This document shows, piece by piece, positions 8,707-17,685 of a DNA stretch of 64,000 nt (position 1 is the first letter of the stretch; every line of letters starts with the position of its first letter). This DNA is from JAJXXT01 sp963764465 (GTDB lineage Bacteria; Pseudomonadota; Alphaproteobacteria; Acetobacterales; Acetobacteraceae): NCBI GenBank assembly GCA_963764465.1, contig CAVXSO010000002.1, positions 62,001 through 126,000 of the forward strand. Reading direction: 5' to 3'. The translations under genes and the position numbers were made by a program. The notes under the pieces are model-generated. The model made no database searches. It saw nothing but the letters and a program-made list of their open reading frames with translations, and had not been told where the DNA came from.

Positions 8707-9627
8707 TCAGGCCGCCGCGCGGAACGTCTTCGGGATTCCGGCCTTGGCGACCTGGCTGTGCATCGGCTCGGCGGGCAGGCCCTCGTGCAGCGGCCGGCGC
8801 GCCTCCAGCAGCTTCGCGAGGTCGATGCCGGTCGAGAAACCCATGCTCTCCAGCATGAACACGAGGTCCTCCGTCACGATGTTGCCGGACGCGCCCGGTG
8901 CGAAGGGGCAGCCGCCGAGGCCCGCGAGCGCCGAATCGAAATCCCGGATGCCCTCCTCCAGCCCCGCGAGCGCGTTGGCGAGGCCGAGGCCCATCGTGTC
9001 GTGCAGATGCAGTCCGGTGAAAACCTTGCCGACCGCCGCACGCGTCGCGCGAACGAGGGACTTCACCTGCGCCGGGTTCGCGTAGCCAACGGTATCGGCC
9101 AGCGCCAGCGTGTCCGGCTGGTGCGCGGCCAGCGCCTCGGCGACGCGCAGCACCGCCGCCTCCGGCACCACGCCGTCGATGGAGCAGCCGAACGCGGTGG
9201 AGCACGCGGCCTCCACCTCCATGCGGCGCGGCTGGGCACGCACCCATCGGATGATGCGCCCGACCTCCTCCGCCTGCTCCATCGGGCTGCGGTTGAGGTT
9301 GGCGCGGCTGTGGCCCTCGCTCACGGAGACCGGGATGCTGACGCGATGGGCACCCGCCTCGTAAGCGCCCATGGCCCCACGCAGGTTGGGGGCCAGCGCC
9401 ACGATGGTAACGCCCGGAAGGTCTACGGTCGCGCGCACCACGTCCGCCGTGTCCGCCATTTGCGGGATCAGCTTGGGGGGCACGAAGCTGCCGACCTCGA
9501 TTTCCCGCACGCCGGCAGCGGCGATGGCGCCGATCCAGGCAATCTTGGCCGGGGTCGCCATGATGGTGCTGGCCATCTGCAACCCGTCGCGCGGGCCAAC
9601 CTCGCAGACCGTCACATGTTCCGTCAC
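8707..9627 (-). CDS. Hydroxymethylglutaryl-CoA lyase family protein
   Basis: 306 residues forming a TIM-barrel of the HMG-CoA lyase/DRE-TIM family. The DRE-equivalent motif is VGPRDGLQM near the N-terminus; the metal-binding HLHDTMG sits in the middle; and the catalytic cysteine loop GLGGCPFAPGASGN lies near residue 236. A GTG start at 9627 is chosen because GGGGGAGG lies just ahead of it and the protein then begins at the family's usual point; the longer frame adds about 110 residues of arginine-rich sequence. The reaction is cleavage of HMG-CoA or a related 3-hydroxy-3-methyl acyl-CoA. Pairing with a CoA-transferase suggests degradation of a branched dicarboxylic acid or leucine-type intermediate (inference). 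Confidence 0.85.
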   Translation of the reverse strand: MTEHVTVCEVGPRDGLQMASTIMATPAKIAWIGAIAAAGVREIEVGSFVPPKLIPQMADTADVVRATVDLPGVTIVALAPNLRGAMGAYEAGAHRVSIPVSVSEGHSRANLNRSPMEQAEEVGRIIRWVRAQPRRMEVEAACSTAFGCSIDGVVPEAAVLRVAEALAAHQPDTLALADTVGYANPAQVKSLVRATRAAVGKVFTGLHLHDTMGLGLANALAGLEEGIRDFDSALAGLGGCPFAPGASGNIVTEDLVFMLESMGFSTGIDLAKLLEARRPLHEGLPAEPMHSQVAKAGIPKTFRAAA

Positions 9628-9736
9628 GGGATCCTCCCCCAAATGGTCGGCGGACCTTGGCTGCCGCAAAAAAAACTCGCAAGTCCGCGCATGCATGGCA
9701 TATCTGCGAGACCATTCCCCCGCCAAGAGGGCTTCG
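9628..9736. other. Divergent intergenic region
   Basis: 109 bases between the minus-strand lyase and the plus-strand RND adaptor; promoters for both must lie here or nearby. It contains a run of eight A on the plus strand and a spaced inverted repeat, CTCGCA at 9676-9681 and TGCGAG at 9705-9710. No regulator gene is adjacent, so I cannot assign the repeat. Confidence 0.4.
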
Positions 9737-10909
9737 ATGCGGCTACAGCGCCTGGCGCCGATCCTTTGCGGCGCGGTCTTCCTTCTCTGCGCGCGCGCGG
9801 CACACGCGCAATTCGGTCCGCCCGGCCCGCCCGCGGTGGGTGTCTTCGCGGCCAGGCCGGAACAGGTGACAGAGACCAGCGAGTTCGTTGGCCGGATCCA
9901 GGCAGTGCACAAGGTGGCGCTGGTCGCGCGCGTGACCGCCTTCCTGACCGAGCGCCTATTCACCGAGGGCTCGGAAGTCCAGAAGGGACAGCTGCTCTAT
10001 ACGCTGGAACGCGGGCCGTTCGAGGCGGACGTGGCGGCAAAGCGCGCCGCCGTGGCGCAGAACGAGGCGCTGCTCGCCAACGCCACGCGGACGCTGAAGC
10101 GCGCGGAGGCCCTGATCGGCACGCCTGCGGGCCAGCGCTCGACGGTGGATGATGCGCTGGCCGCGCAGCAAAGCCAGGCGGCACAGTTCGCGAGCGCGCG
10201 GGCGAACCTGGATGCCTCCGAGATCAACCTCGCCTATACCGAAATCCACGCCCCGGTCGCCGGCAAGATCGGACGCACGTCCTATTCCGTCGGCAACGTG
10301 GTGAGCCCGAGCTCGGGACCTCTGGCGACGATCGTGAGCCAGGACCCGATGTACGTGGTGTTCCCGGTGGCGACGCGCGAGGCGCTGGACCTGCGCGACA
10401 AATACGCGATGCAGGGTGGGTTCTCCGCCGTGCGCGTGCGGCTGCGGCTGCCCAACGGCAAGCTCTACGGCCAGAGCGGCACGATCGACTACCTCGATCC
10501 CAGCGTGTCGCAGACGACGGACACGCTGGTGATGCGCGCGAGCATCCCGAACCCGCTGCTGCCCGGCGCCACAAAGGGCGGCCCCGCCAACCGGGAGCTG
10601 ACGGACGGTGAGTTCGTCACCGTGTTGTTCGAGGGCGTGCAGCCGGTGACCGTGCTCGGCGTCCCGCGCCAGGCGGTGCTGGCGGACCAGCAGGGCAGCT
10701 ATGTCTATGTCGTTGACGCGACGAAACATATCTCCATCCGGCGCGTGACGCTGGGCCAGTCGACGGAGGCGATTGCCGCGATCAGCGCCGGGCTGAAGCA
10801 AGGGGAGGAGGTGGTGGTGGACGGGCTGCAGCGGGTGCGGCCGGGGATCGTGGTCAATCCGCACCCGTTCGTGCCGCCGCCGGCCGAGGCCGCCGCGGCG
10901 AAGCCCTGA
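9737..10909 (+). CDS. RND efflux periplasmic adaptor (MFP) subunit
   Basis: 390 residues. A signal peptide (MRLQRLAPILCGAVFLLCARAA, cleavage likely after AHA) is followed by the lipoyl/barrel-sandwich halves (SEFVGRIQAVHKVALVARV and YTEIHAPVAGKIGRTSYSVG), an intervening alpha-hairpin rich in Ala and Glu (residues about 95-160), and beta-barrel and membrane-proximal domains ending VPRQAVLADQQGSYVYVVD. It bridges the inner-membrane pump to an outer-membrane channel. AAGAGGG lies at the right spacing before the ATG at 9737. Sixteen bases separate it from its pump gene. Confidence 0.92.
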   Translation: MRLQRLAPILCGAVFLLCARAAHAQFGPPGPPAVGVFAARPEQVTETSEFVGRIQAVHKVALVARVTAFLTERLFTEGSEVQKGQLLYTLERGPFEADVAAKRAAVAQNEALLANATRTLKRAEALIGTPAGQRSTVDDALAAQQSQAAQFASARANLDASEINLAYTEIHAPVAGKIGRTSYSVGNVVSPSSGPLATIVSQDPMYVVFPVATREALDLRDKYAMQGGFSAVRVRLRLPNGKLYGQSGTIDYLDPSVSQTTDTLVMRASIPNPLLPGATKGGPANRELTDGEFVTVLFEGVQPVTVLGVPRQAVLADQQGSYVYVVDATKHISIRRVTLGQSTEAIAAISAGLKQGEEVVVDGLQRVRPGIVVNPHPFVPPPAEAAAAKP

Positions 10910-10925
10910 CCCGGACGGCACGCGC

Positions 10926-13900
10926 GTGATTTCCGGCGTCTTCATCGATCGGCCGCGCCTGGCCATCGTCATCGCGATCCTGATCACGCTCGCGGGCGCG
11001 ATCTCGCTCACGCGCATCCCGGTGGCGCAGTTCCCGGACATCGTGCCGCCGCAGGTGCAGGTCACCACCACATTCCCCGGCGCTTCGGCGTCGGTCGTGG
11101 AGAGCACGGTGGCGCAGCCGCTGGAGGCGCAGATCAACGGCGTCGACAAGATGCTGTACATGAAGTCCACCAGCGGCAACGACGGCAGCTACAACCTCAC
11201 CGTCAGCTTCACGCTTGGGACGAACCCGGACATCGACACGGTCAACGTCAACAACCGTGTGCAGGCGGCACTGTCGAAGCTGCCGCAGGAGGTGCAGCGC
11301 CAGGGTGTCACGGTGCAGAAGCGCAGCTCCGCGATCCTGAAATTCCTCCAGTTCTACTCGCCCGGCGGCAAGCTCTCGCCGCTGTTCATCAGCAACTACG
11401 TCACCATCAATGTGCTCGACGCGATCTCGCGCACCCCGGGCGTGGGCCAGGCCTTCGTGTTCGGCGCGCAGAACTACTCGATGCGCATCTGGTTCCGCAC
11501 CGGGCGCCTGGTGCAGCTCGGCCTCACGCCTGGCGACGTGATCGCGGCGATCACGGCGCAGAACAAGCAGGCGGCGGTAGGCCGCATCGGCGCGCGGCCG
11601 ATCAGCGACGGGGTGCAGTTTCAGATCAACCTCCAGGCGCAGGGGCGGCTCTCCACACCGGAGCAGTTCGGCAACATCATCCTGCGCGCCAGCCCCGATG
11701 GCTCGATCCTGCGCGTGAAGGACGTCGCGCGCGTGGAGCTGGGGACGCAGAGCGAGGACACGCTGTCGCGCCTCAACGGCCAGCCCGCGGTCACCATCGG
11801 GATCTACCTCGCACCCGGCGCGAATGCCGTCGCCACGTCCGCCGCCGTGGAAAAGACACTGCAGCGCCTCGAGCCGCGCTTCCCCGAGGGCCTCAAGCGC
11901 GTCACCTTCTACGACAGCTCCACCTTCGTCTCCGATACGATCCGCGAGGTGATTACCACGCTGCTCGAGGCGTTCCTGCTGGTGGTGCTGGTCGTCTACC
12001 TGTTCCTCGGCAAGCTCCAGGCGACCATCATCCCCACGGTCGCGGTGCCGGTGAGCCTGATCGGCACCTTCGCGGTGCTGCTGCTGATCGGCTTCTCGGC
12101 CAACACCGTCTCGCTGCTCGCGCTCGTGCTCGCGATCGGCGTCGTCGTCGACGACGCGATCGTGGTGGTCGAGAACGTCGAGCGCGTGATGGAGGAGGAA
12201 CCGGAGCTCACGCCGGCGGAGGCGACGAAGAAGGCGATGCGCCAGATCACCGGCCCGGTGATCGCAATCAGCCTCGTGCTGCTCTCGGTGTTCGTGCCGA
12301 TCGCGTTCATCCCCGGCGTTTCGGGCGAGCTGTTCCGGCAATTCGCCATCACCATCAGCGTCGCGATGCTGATTTCGGCCACCAACGCGCTGACCTTGTC
12401 ACCCGCCCTGTGCGCGGTATTCCTGCGCCCGGGGCGAAAGTCGCACGGCCCGATGTGGCTGCTCTCGCAGGGGATCGACAGGGTCCGGAACGGCTATGCG
12501 GCCATCGTGCGGCGGCTGGTGCGCGTCGCGGTGCTCGGCGTGGTCGCGGTGGCGGCGGCGGGGTTCGGCATCTGGACACTGTCGCGGATGACGCCCACGG
12601 GCTTCCTGCCGGAGGAAGACCAGGGCGCGTTCTTCGTCGCCGTGCAGCTGCCGGATGGCGCCTCCGTCGCGCGCACGACGGCGGTGGTGCAGCGCGTGGA
12701 AGGCATCCTCCGCGCGATGCCGCAGGTGGACAAGACGCTCTCGATCGTCGGCTTCTCGCTGCTCGATGGCGGCGCCGAGAGCAACGCCGCGTTCATGGTC
12801 GCGGGGCTGAAGCCGTTCGCCGACCGTACGGCGGTCGCGGATCGCGCGCAGGCGGTGATCGGGCGGGTGTTCGGTGCCGTCTCGCAGATTTCGTCCGCTG
12901 CGATCTTCCCGTTCAACCTGCCGCCCATCATCGGCCTCTCGACCTCGGGCGGCTTCGAGTACGAGCTGCAGGCGCTGGAGGGCCAGGATCCCGCGGCGAT
13001 GAGCAGCGTCATGTACGGCCTGCTCGGTGCGGCGAACTCCGACAAGCGGCTCGCGCGCGTGTTCTCGACGTTCAGCGCCACCACGCCCTCGCTCTTCCTC
13101 GACATCGACCGTGCGAAGGCCGAGGCGCTCGGCGTCAACGTCGCCGACATCTTCACCACGCTGCAGGCGACGCTGGGCGGCATCTACGTCAACGACTTCA
13201 ACCTCTACGGCCGCACCTGGGAGGTGCAGGTCGAGGGCGACGCCATCGACCGCATGGACGAGAGCGCGCTATGGCGCATCTTCGTCCGTAACGAGACCGG
13301 AACGATGGTGCCGCTGCGCGCGCTGGCAACCGCGCATACCATCCTCGGCCCGCAGGTGATCACGCGCTACGACAACTACCGCGCGATCACCATCAACGGC
13401 TCGCCGGCGCCTGGCGTCTCCACCGGCACCTCGCTCGCCGCGATGACGGAGATCTCGAAGAAGACGCTGCCACCAGGCTACGACTTCGAGTGGACCGGCA
13501 CCGCCTACCAGGAGGCGCAGTCGGCGGGACAGACGGGCCCTATCCTCGGGCTCGCGGTGCTGTTCGCCTACCTGTTCCTCGTGGCGCTGTACGAGAGCTG
13601 GTCCATTCCGGTGCCGGTGCTGCTTTCGGTCGCGATCGGCGTGCTCGGCGCCTATATCGGCGTCTCCGTCGCGCATATCGCGCTCGACCTTTACGGGCAG
13701 ATCGGGCTCGTGGTGCTGATCGCGCTCTCGGCGAAGAACGGCATCCTGATCGTCGAGTTCGCCAAGGAGCGGCGCGAGGAGGGGATGTCGATCCGTGATG
13801 CCGCGGTGACCGGCGCGCGCACCCGGTTCCGCGCCGTGGTCATGACCTCCATCGCCTTCGTGCTCGGCCTGCTGCCGCTGGTCACCGCCACGGGTGCGGC

Positions 13901-14051
13901 GATGCTGTCCCGCCGCGCGGTGGGCACGCCGGTCTTCGCCGGGATGATTGGCGCGACCTGCCTCGGCATCTTCGTCATCCCGATGCTCTACGTGACGGTT
14001 CAGACGCTGCGCGAGCGGATCAAGGGGCGGCTCGGCCACCGCCGCGTATGA
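10926..14051 (+). CDS. RND multidrug efflux pump, HAE1 family
   Basis: 1041 residues, the usual length for AcrB-type pumps. It begins MISGVFIDRPRLAIVIAIL from a GTG codon, with IPVAQFPDIVPPQV after the first helix. The proton-relay Asp-Asp pair is in GVVVDDAIVVVENVERVM near residues 407-408 and the relay Lys in LIALSAKNGILIVEFAKE near residue 937. Twelve transmembrane segments and two large periplasmic loops are evident. It exports hydrophobic compounds using the proton gradient. No outer-membrane channel gene is nearby, so it presumably uses a TolC-like protein encoded elsewhere. Confidence 0.95.
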   Translation: MISGVFIDRPRLAIVIAILITLAGAISLTRIPVAQFPDIVPPQVQVTTTFPGASASVVESTVAQPLEAQINGVDKMLYMKSTSGNDGSYNLTVSFTLGTNPDIDTVNVNNRVQAALSKLPQEVQRQGVTVQKRSSAILKFLQFYSPGGKLSPLFISNYVTINVLDAISRTPGVGQAFVFGAQNYSMRIWFRTGRLVQLGLTPGDVIAAITAQNKQAAVGRIGARPISDGVQFQINLQAQGRLSTPEQFGNIILRASPDGSILRVKDVARVELGTQSEDTLSRLNGQPAVTIGIYLAPGANAVATSAAVEKTLQRLEPRFPEGLKRVTFYDSSTFVSDTIREVITTLLEAFLLVVLVVYLFLGKLQATIIPTVAVPVSLIGTFAVLLLIGFSANTVSLLALVLAIGVVVDDAIVVVENVERVMEEEPELTPAEATKKAMRQITGPVIAISLVLLSVFVPIAFIPGVSGELFRQFAITISVAMLISATNALTLSPALCAVFLRPGRKSHGPMWLLSQGIDRVRNGYAAIVRRLVRVAVLGVVAVAAAGFGIWTLSRMTPTGFLPEEDQGAFFVAVQLPDGASVARTTAVVQRVEGILRAMPQVDKTLSIVGFSLLDGGAESNAAFMVAGLKPFADRTAVADRAQAVIGRVFGAVSQISSAAIFPFNLPPIIGLSTSGGFEYELQALEGQDPAAMSSVMYGLLGAANSDKRLARVFSTFSATTPSLFLDIDRAKAEALGVNVADIFTTLQATLGGIYVNDFNLYGRTWEVQVEGDAIDRMDESALWRIFVRNETGTMVPLRALATAHTILGPQVITRYDNYRAITINGSPAPGVSTGTSLAAMTEISKKTLPPGYDFEWTGTAYQEAQSAGQTGPILGLAVLFAYLFLVALYESWSIPVPVLLSVAIGVLGAYIGVSVAHIALDLYGQIGLVVLIALSAKNGILIVEFAKERREEGMSIRDAAVTGARTRFRAVVMTSIAFVLGLLPLVTATGAAMLSRRAVGTPVFAGMIGATCLGIFVIPMLYVTVQTLRERIKGRLGHRRV

Positions 14052-14146
14052 CCGGAAATCGCGGAAGCCGGCGCGCATGGCGGGGGGTTGGCGTTTGCCG
14101 CCCGGTGACTAGACTGTAGGGCGAAGAATTCGCCGGAGAATGTCCC

Positions 14147-16468
14147 ATGGAAAAGTTCGGTCTTGCCCAGCCTGTCCGCCGTGTCGAGGACCCGCGCCTG
14201 CTGAAGGGGGCGGGCAGCTACACGGACGACATCCAGCTTCCGGGCACGGCCCATGGGGTGGTGCTGCGCAGCCCGCATGCCGCGGCCGCGATCCGCTCCA
14301 TCGATGCAACGGCGGCGAGGGCCATGCCGGGCGTGCTCGCGGTCTATGTCGCGGCCGATCTCGACGCGGACGGCATCGGCACGCTGCCCTGTGCGGCGAA
14401 GGTCAAGAACCGCGACGGCTCGGACCAGGTCTCGCCGGAGCGGCCGGCGCTCGCGCGCACAGCCGTGCACCACGTGGGCACGCCCGTCGCCTTCGTCGTC
14501 GCGGAGACGGTGAAGCAGGCGCGCGATGCGGCGGAGGCGATCATGGTGGATTACGATACCCGCCCCTCCGTCACCGACCTCGGCAGCGCGATGGACCCTG
14601 GCCAGCCGCTGGTGTGGCAGGAGGCGCCGCGCAACATCTGCTTCGACTGGGAGATCGGCGACAAGGCGGCGGTCGAGGCGGAGTTCGCCAGGGCCGCGCA
14701 CGTCACGCGCCTCACGGTCGTGAACAACCGCATCGTGGTGAACTCGATGGAGGCGCGGGCGGCGCTTGCCTCCTACGACGCGGCGAGCGGGCGCTGGACG
14801 CTGCGCACCAACACCCAGGGCGGCTGGAGCCTCAAGAGCTTCCTCGCCACCGCGATCTTCAAGGTGGATCCGGAGAAGTTCCGCATCATCACGCCGGATG
14901 TGGGCGGCGGGTTCGGCATGAAGCTGTTCCTGTATCCGGAGCAGGTGCTGACCTGCTACGCCGCGCGCAAGATCGGCCGGCCGGTGAAATGGACCTCCGA
15001 GCGGTCGGAGGCGTTCCTCTCGGACACGCAGGGCCGCGACAACATCACGCTGGGCGAGCTTGCCGTCGACAAGGACGGCAAGTTCCTCGCGTTGCGTACC
15101 CGTAACGTCGCCAACATGGGCGCCTATCTCTCGAACTACGCGCCGTTCATCCCGACCGGCGCGGGCACCGGCGTGCTCGCCAGCGTCTATGGGTTCAAGG
15201 CGGTCTATGCCAACGTCATCGGCATCTTCACCAACACGGTGCCGGTCGATGCCTATCGCGGCGCCGGGCGGCCGGAGGCGAACTATCTGGTCGAGCGCCT
15301 GGTCGATGCCGCGGCGCGCGAACTCAAGATCGACCGTGTGGAACTGCGCCGGCGCAACATGGTCACGCCGGACCGCATGCCGCACCGCACGCCGATGGGC
15401 AAGGTCTACGACTCCGGCGATTTCCGCGTCGTGCTCGACCACGCGATCAAGACCGTGGACTGGGCCGGGTTCGAGGGGCGGCGCGCGGAGGCGGCGAAAC
15501 GTGGCAGGCGGCGTGGCATCGGCATGGCCTACTACCTCGAGGCCACCGGCGGCGCGCCGACGGAGCGCGCGGAGATCCGCTTCGCCGACGACGGCTTCGT
15601 CGACGTCTATGTCGGCACGCAGTCCACGGGCCAGGGGCACGAGACCGCCTATGTGCAACTCACTGTCGATCGGCTCGGCGTGCCGGGCGAGAAGGTGCGG
15701 GTCCGCCAGGGCGATACCGACACGATTCCCGTCGGCGGCGGCACCGGCGGCGCGCGCAGCCTTTATTCCGAGGGCCAGGCGATCCTGGCGACGGCGGCAA
15801 CCGTGATCGAGCGCGGGCGCAAGGCCGCATCCGAGGCGCTGGAGGCGGCACCCGCTGACATCGTGTTCGAAACCGGTCGCTTCTCCATCGTCGGCACGGA
15901 TCGTGGCGTCGGCATCATGGAACTCGCAGCACAGCAGCGCGTGCGGGCGGCGAAGGGCGAGGACGTCACCACGCTCGATGCCGCGGAGATCGCGGAGATC
16001 AAGAGCCACACCTTCCCCAATGGCTGCCACATCGCTGAGGTGGAGGTCGATCCCGAGACTGGCACGATCGACGTGCTGCGCTATTCGGTGACCGACGACG
16101 TGGGCAAGGCGGTGAACCCGCTGATCGTGCGCGGCCAGGTGCATGGCGGCGTGGCGCAGGGGCTCGGCCAGGCGATCCTCGAGCGGACAGCCTACGACCC
16201 GTCTTCCGGCCAGCTGCTCTCCGGCACCTTCATGGACTACGCGGTGCCGCGCGCGGACGACCTGCCGGATATCGAGGTCGAACTCATCGAGGTGCCGTGC
16301 GGCACCAACCCGCTCGGCGTGAAGGGCGCGGGCGAGGCCGGCGCGGTCGGCAGCCCGCCGGCGGTGATCAACGCGGTGGTCGATGCGCTCTCGCCGCTCG
16401 GCATCACCCATGTCGACATGCCCGCGACGCCCGAGCAGATCTGGCGCGCGGTGGCGAAGGCCGCATAG
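14147..16468 (+). CDS. Xanthine dehydrogenase family molybdopterin-binding large subunit
   Basis: 773 residues of the molybdenum hydroxylase large subunit. VRRVEDPRLLKGAGSYTDD is the typical N-terminus. DVGGGFGMK near residue 250 and AYRGAGRPEA near 368 contact the molybdopterin; AYRGAGR rather than AYxCSFR argues against a true (form I) CO dehydrogenase. VKGAGEAGAVG near 725 carries the catalytic glutamate. It should hydroxylate an aldehyde, purine or aromatic heterocycle. These enzymes normally need a 2Fe-2S subunit and often an FAD subunit, and neither is encoded next to it, so partners must come from elsewhere. GGAG precedes the ATG at 14147. Confidence 0.9.
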   Translation: MEKFGLAQPVRRVEDPRLLKGAGSYTDDIQLPGTAHGVVLRSPHAAAAIRSIDATAARAMPGVLAVYVAADLDADGIGTLPCAAKVKNRDGSDQVSPERPALARTAVHHVGTPVAFVVAETVKQARDAAEAIMVDYDTRPSVTDLGSAMDPGQPLVWQEAPRNICFDWEIGDKAAVEAEFARAAHVTRLTVVNNRIVVNSMEARAALASYDAASGRWTLRTNTQGGWSLKSFLATAIFKVDPEKFRIITPDVGGGFGMKLFLYPEQVLTCYAARKIGRPVKWTSERSEAFLSDTQGRDNITLGELAVDKDGKFLALRTRNVANMGAYLSNYAPFIPTGAGTGVLASVYGFKAVYANVIGIFTNTVPVDAYRGAGRPEANYLVERLVDAAARELKIDRVELRRRNMVTPDRMPHRTPMGKVYDSGDFRVVLDHAIKTVDWAGFEGRRAEAAKRGRRRGIGMAYYLEATGGAPTERAEIRFADDGFVDVYVGTQSTGQGHETAYVQLTVDRLGVPGEKVRVRQGDTDTIPVGGGTGGARSLYSEGQAILATAATVIERGRKAASEALEAAPADIVFETGRFSIVGTDRGVGIMELAAQQRVRAAKGEDVTTLDAAEIAEIKSHTFPNGCHIAEVEVDPETGTIDVLRYSVTDDVGKAVNPLIVRGQVHGGVAQGLGQAILERTAYDPSSGQLLSGTFMDYAVPRADDLPDIEVELIEVPCGTNPLGVKGAGEAGAVGSPPAVINAVVDALSPLGITHVDMPATPEQIWRAVAKAA

Positions 16469-16536
16469 GCGGCACTTCGCACCGGCGGGTTGAAGCTGTA
16501 ACCCCCTAGATGGTATGAGGCCTGGGGGAGGTCGGG

Positions 16537-17373
16537 ATGGTTCCGATCCGGCTGGTTTGCTGGTGGCTCGTTATCGCGCTGCTGCCCGGTGGCATGCCGC
16601 CGGCGCTCGCCCACGGAGGCGTCGATCTGGCGCCATCCGGCCTGCCCGGCGAGTTCTATATCGGGCAGGCGACCACCACGGGGTTCGACACGCGCTACCG
16701 CGCGGATGGCATGGCGCGGGCGCTGCGCAAGGTGCTGGTGCGGGTGTCCGGCGACCCGGCGCTGGCGCATGACCCGCGCGTGACCGCCCTGGTGCCGGAC
16801 ACAAAGGCGCTGATCCACCTCTATTCATATCGCGACGAGATGGCGGGGATCCCCCGCCATGACGAGCAGGGCACATACGACCGGCCCTACCTGATGACGG
16901 TCGCGTTCGACCCTGGAAAAATCGACGCGCTGCTGGCGAAGCTCGGCGAGAAGCCGTGGCTCGGGCCGCGACCGGTGATCGTGCCGGTCGTGCTGGTGCG
17001 CGGCCGTGACGTGCCGAACACGCGGACCTACCTGGTGACGGCGAGGGAGCCGCTCGCCGCGAACGCCCGCGCAGACCTGGCGCGATTTGCGCTGCGCTAT
17101 GGCGTTCGCATCCGTGTGCCAAGCGCCACGGAGCTCAGCGCATGGGGCGTCGGGGCGGCCGCCTTTCCCGTGGTGGACTCGCGCGACGGCGCGGTGTTCG
17201 CCGGCGGCAGCGCAACCTTCCGGGTGGCCACGCTCGGCTGGGTCGGCATCTGGCGATTGCGCATCGGCAACGACATCCGGGTCTGGAGCGTGGCCGGCGT
17301 GGAGCTCGACGAGGCGCTGGATCGCCTCGTCTCAGGCGCGGTGGCGGCGGCCTCCGGCCATCCGCTACCGTAG
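16537..17373 (+). CDS. DUF2066 domain-containing secreted protein
   Basis: 278 residues. A hydrophobic N-terminal segment (VCWWLVIALLPGGMPPALAHG) looks like a signal peptide ending at ALA. The block RADGMARALRKVLVRVSGDPAL, followed by a fading repeat of hydrophobic strands, matches what I recall of DUF2066 proteins, whose function is unknown. A strong GGGGGAGG ribosome site precedes the ATG. It stands 68 bases after the molybdenum hydroxylase gene on the same strand and converges with the DUF2218 gene. No catalytic motif is visible. Confidence 0.6.
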   Translation: MVPIRLVCWWLVIALLPGGMPPALAHGGVDLAPSGLPGEFYIGQATTTGFDTRYRADGMARALRKVLVRVSGDPALAHDPRVTALVPDTKALIHLYSYRDEMAGIPRHDEQGTYDRPYLMTVAFDPGKIDALLAKLGEKPWLGPRPVIVPVVLVRGRDVPNTRTYLVTAREPLAANARADLARFALRYGVRIRVPSATELSAWGVGAAAFPVVDSRDGAVFAGGSATFRVATLGWVGIWRLRIGNDIRVWSVAGVELDEALDRLVSGAVAAASGHPLP

Positions 17374-17379
17374 GCCGCC

Positions 17380-17685
17380 TCAGGCCGGCTGCCAGGCGAG
17401 CGCCACCTCCTCGCGGAACGCGAAGCGCTCGAAATGCCGGCCGACGACATCCTGCACGCGCGCCAGGCTCTCCGCGTCGGCGGCGGAGGCGATCAGGGTC
17501 AGCGTCTCGCCCTCCGCGCGCAGCGCGCAGGTGCCGGCATCAAAGGCAATGCTGCCGGACGCCGCGCCAGGCTCGCCCTCCTCCAGCGTCACTGGCCGGC
17601 GATGCTGGAAATGCTTGCAAAGCTGGACGAGGTAGCGCCGCGCGAGGGCCCCGTGCCATTCCGCGCGGCTGGAGAGCGCGTCCAT
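17380..17685 (-). CDS. DUF2218 domain-containing protein
   Basis: 101 residues. RYLVQLCKHFQHRRPV near the N-terminus, GSIAFDAGTCALRAEG in the middle and RHFERFAFREEVALAWQP at the end are the conserved blocks of DUF2218. In other bacteria this family is commonly encoded beside or fused to siderophore-interacting ferric reductases and next to PadR regulators, hinting at iron or metal homeostasis; its own function is not known. The ATG overlaps the PadR stop (TGATG), so the two are translationally coupled. No ferric reductase gene is adjacent here. Confidence 0.85.
   Translation of the reverse strand: MDALSSRAEWHGALARRYLVQLCKHFQHRRPVTLEEGEPGAASGSIAFDAGTCALRAEGETLTLIASAADAESLARVQDVVGRHFERFAFREEVALAWQPA

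Noticed and set aside
14000..16411. An 803-codon minus-strand frame opposite the molybdenum hydroxylase gene.
   Set aside because: Arg/His/Ala-rich translation typical of antisense frames in high-GC DNA; the plus strand has all catalytic motifs.
17374..17380. A siderophore-interacting ferric reductase gene next to DUF2218.
   Set aside because: Expected from other genomes, but the neighbour is the convergent DUF2066 gene.
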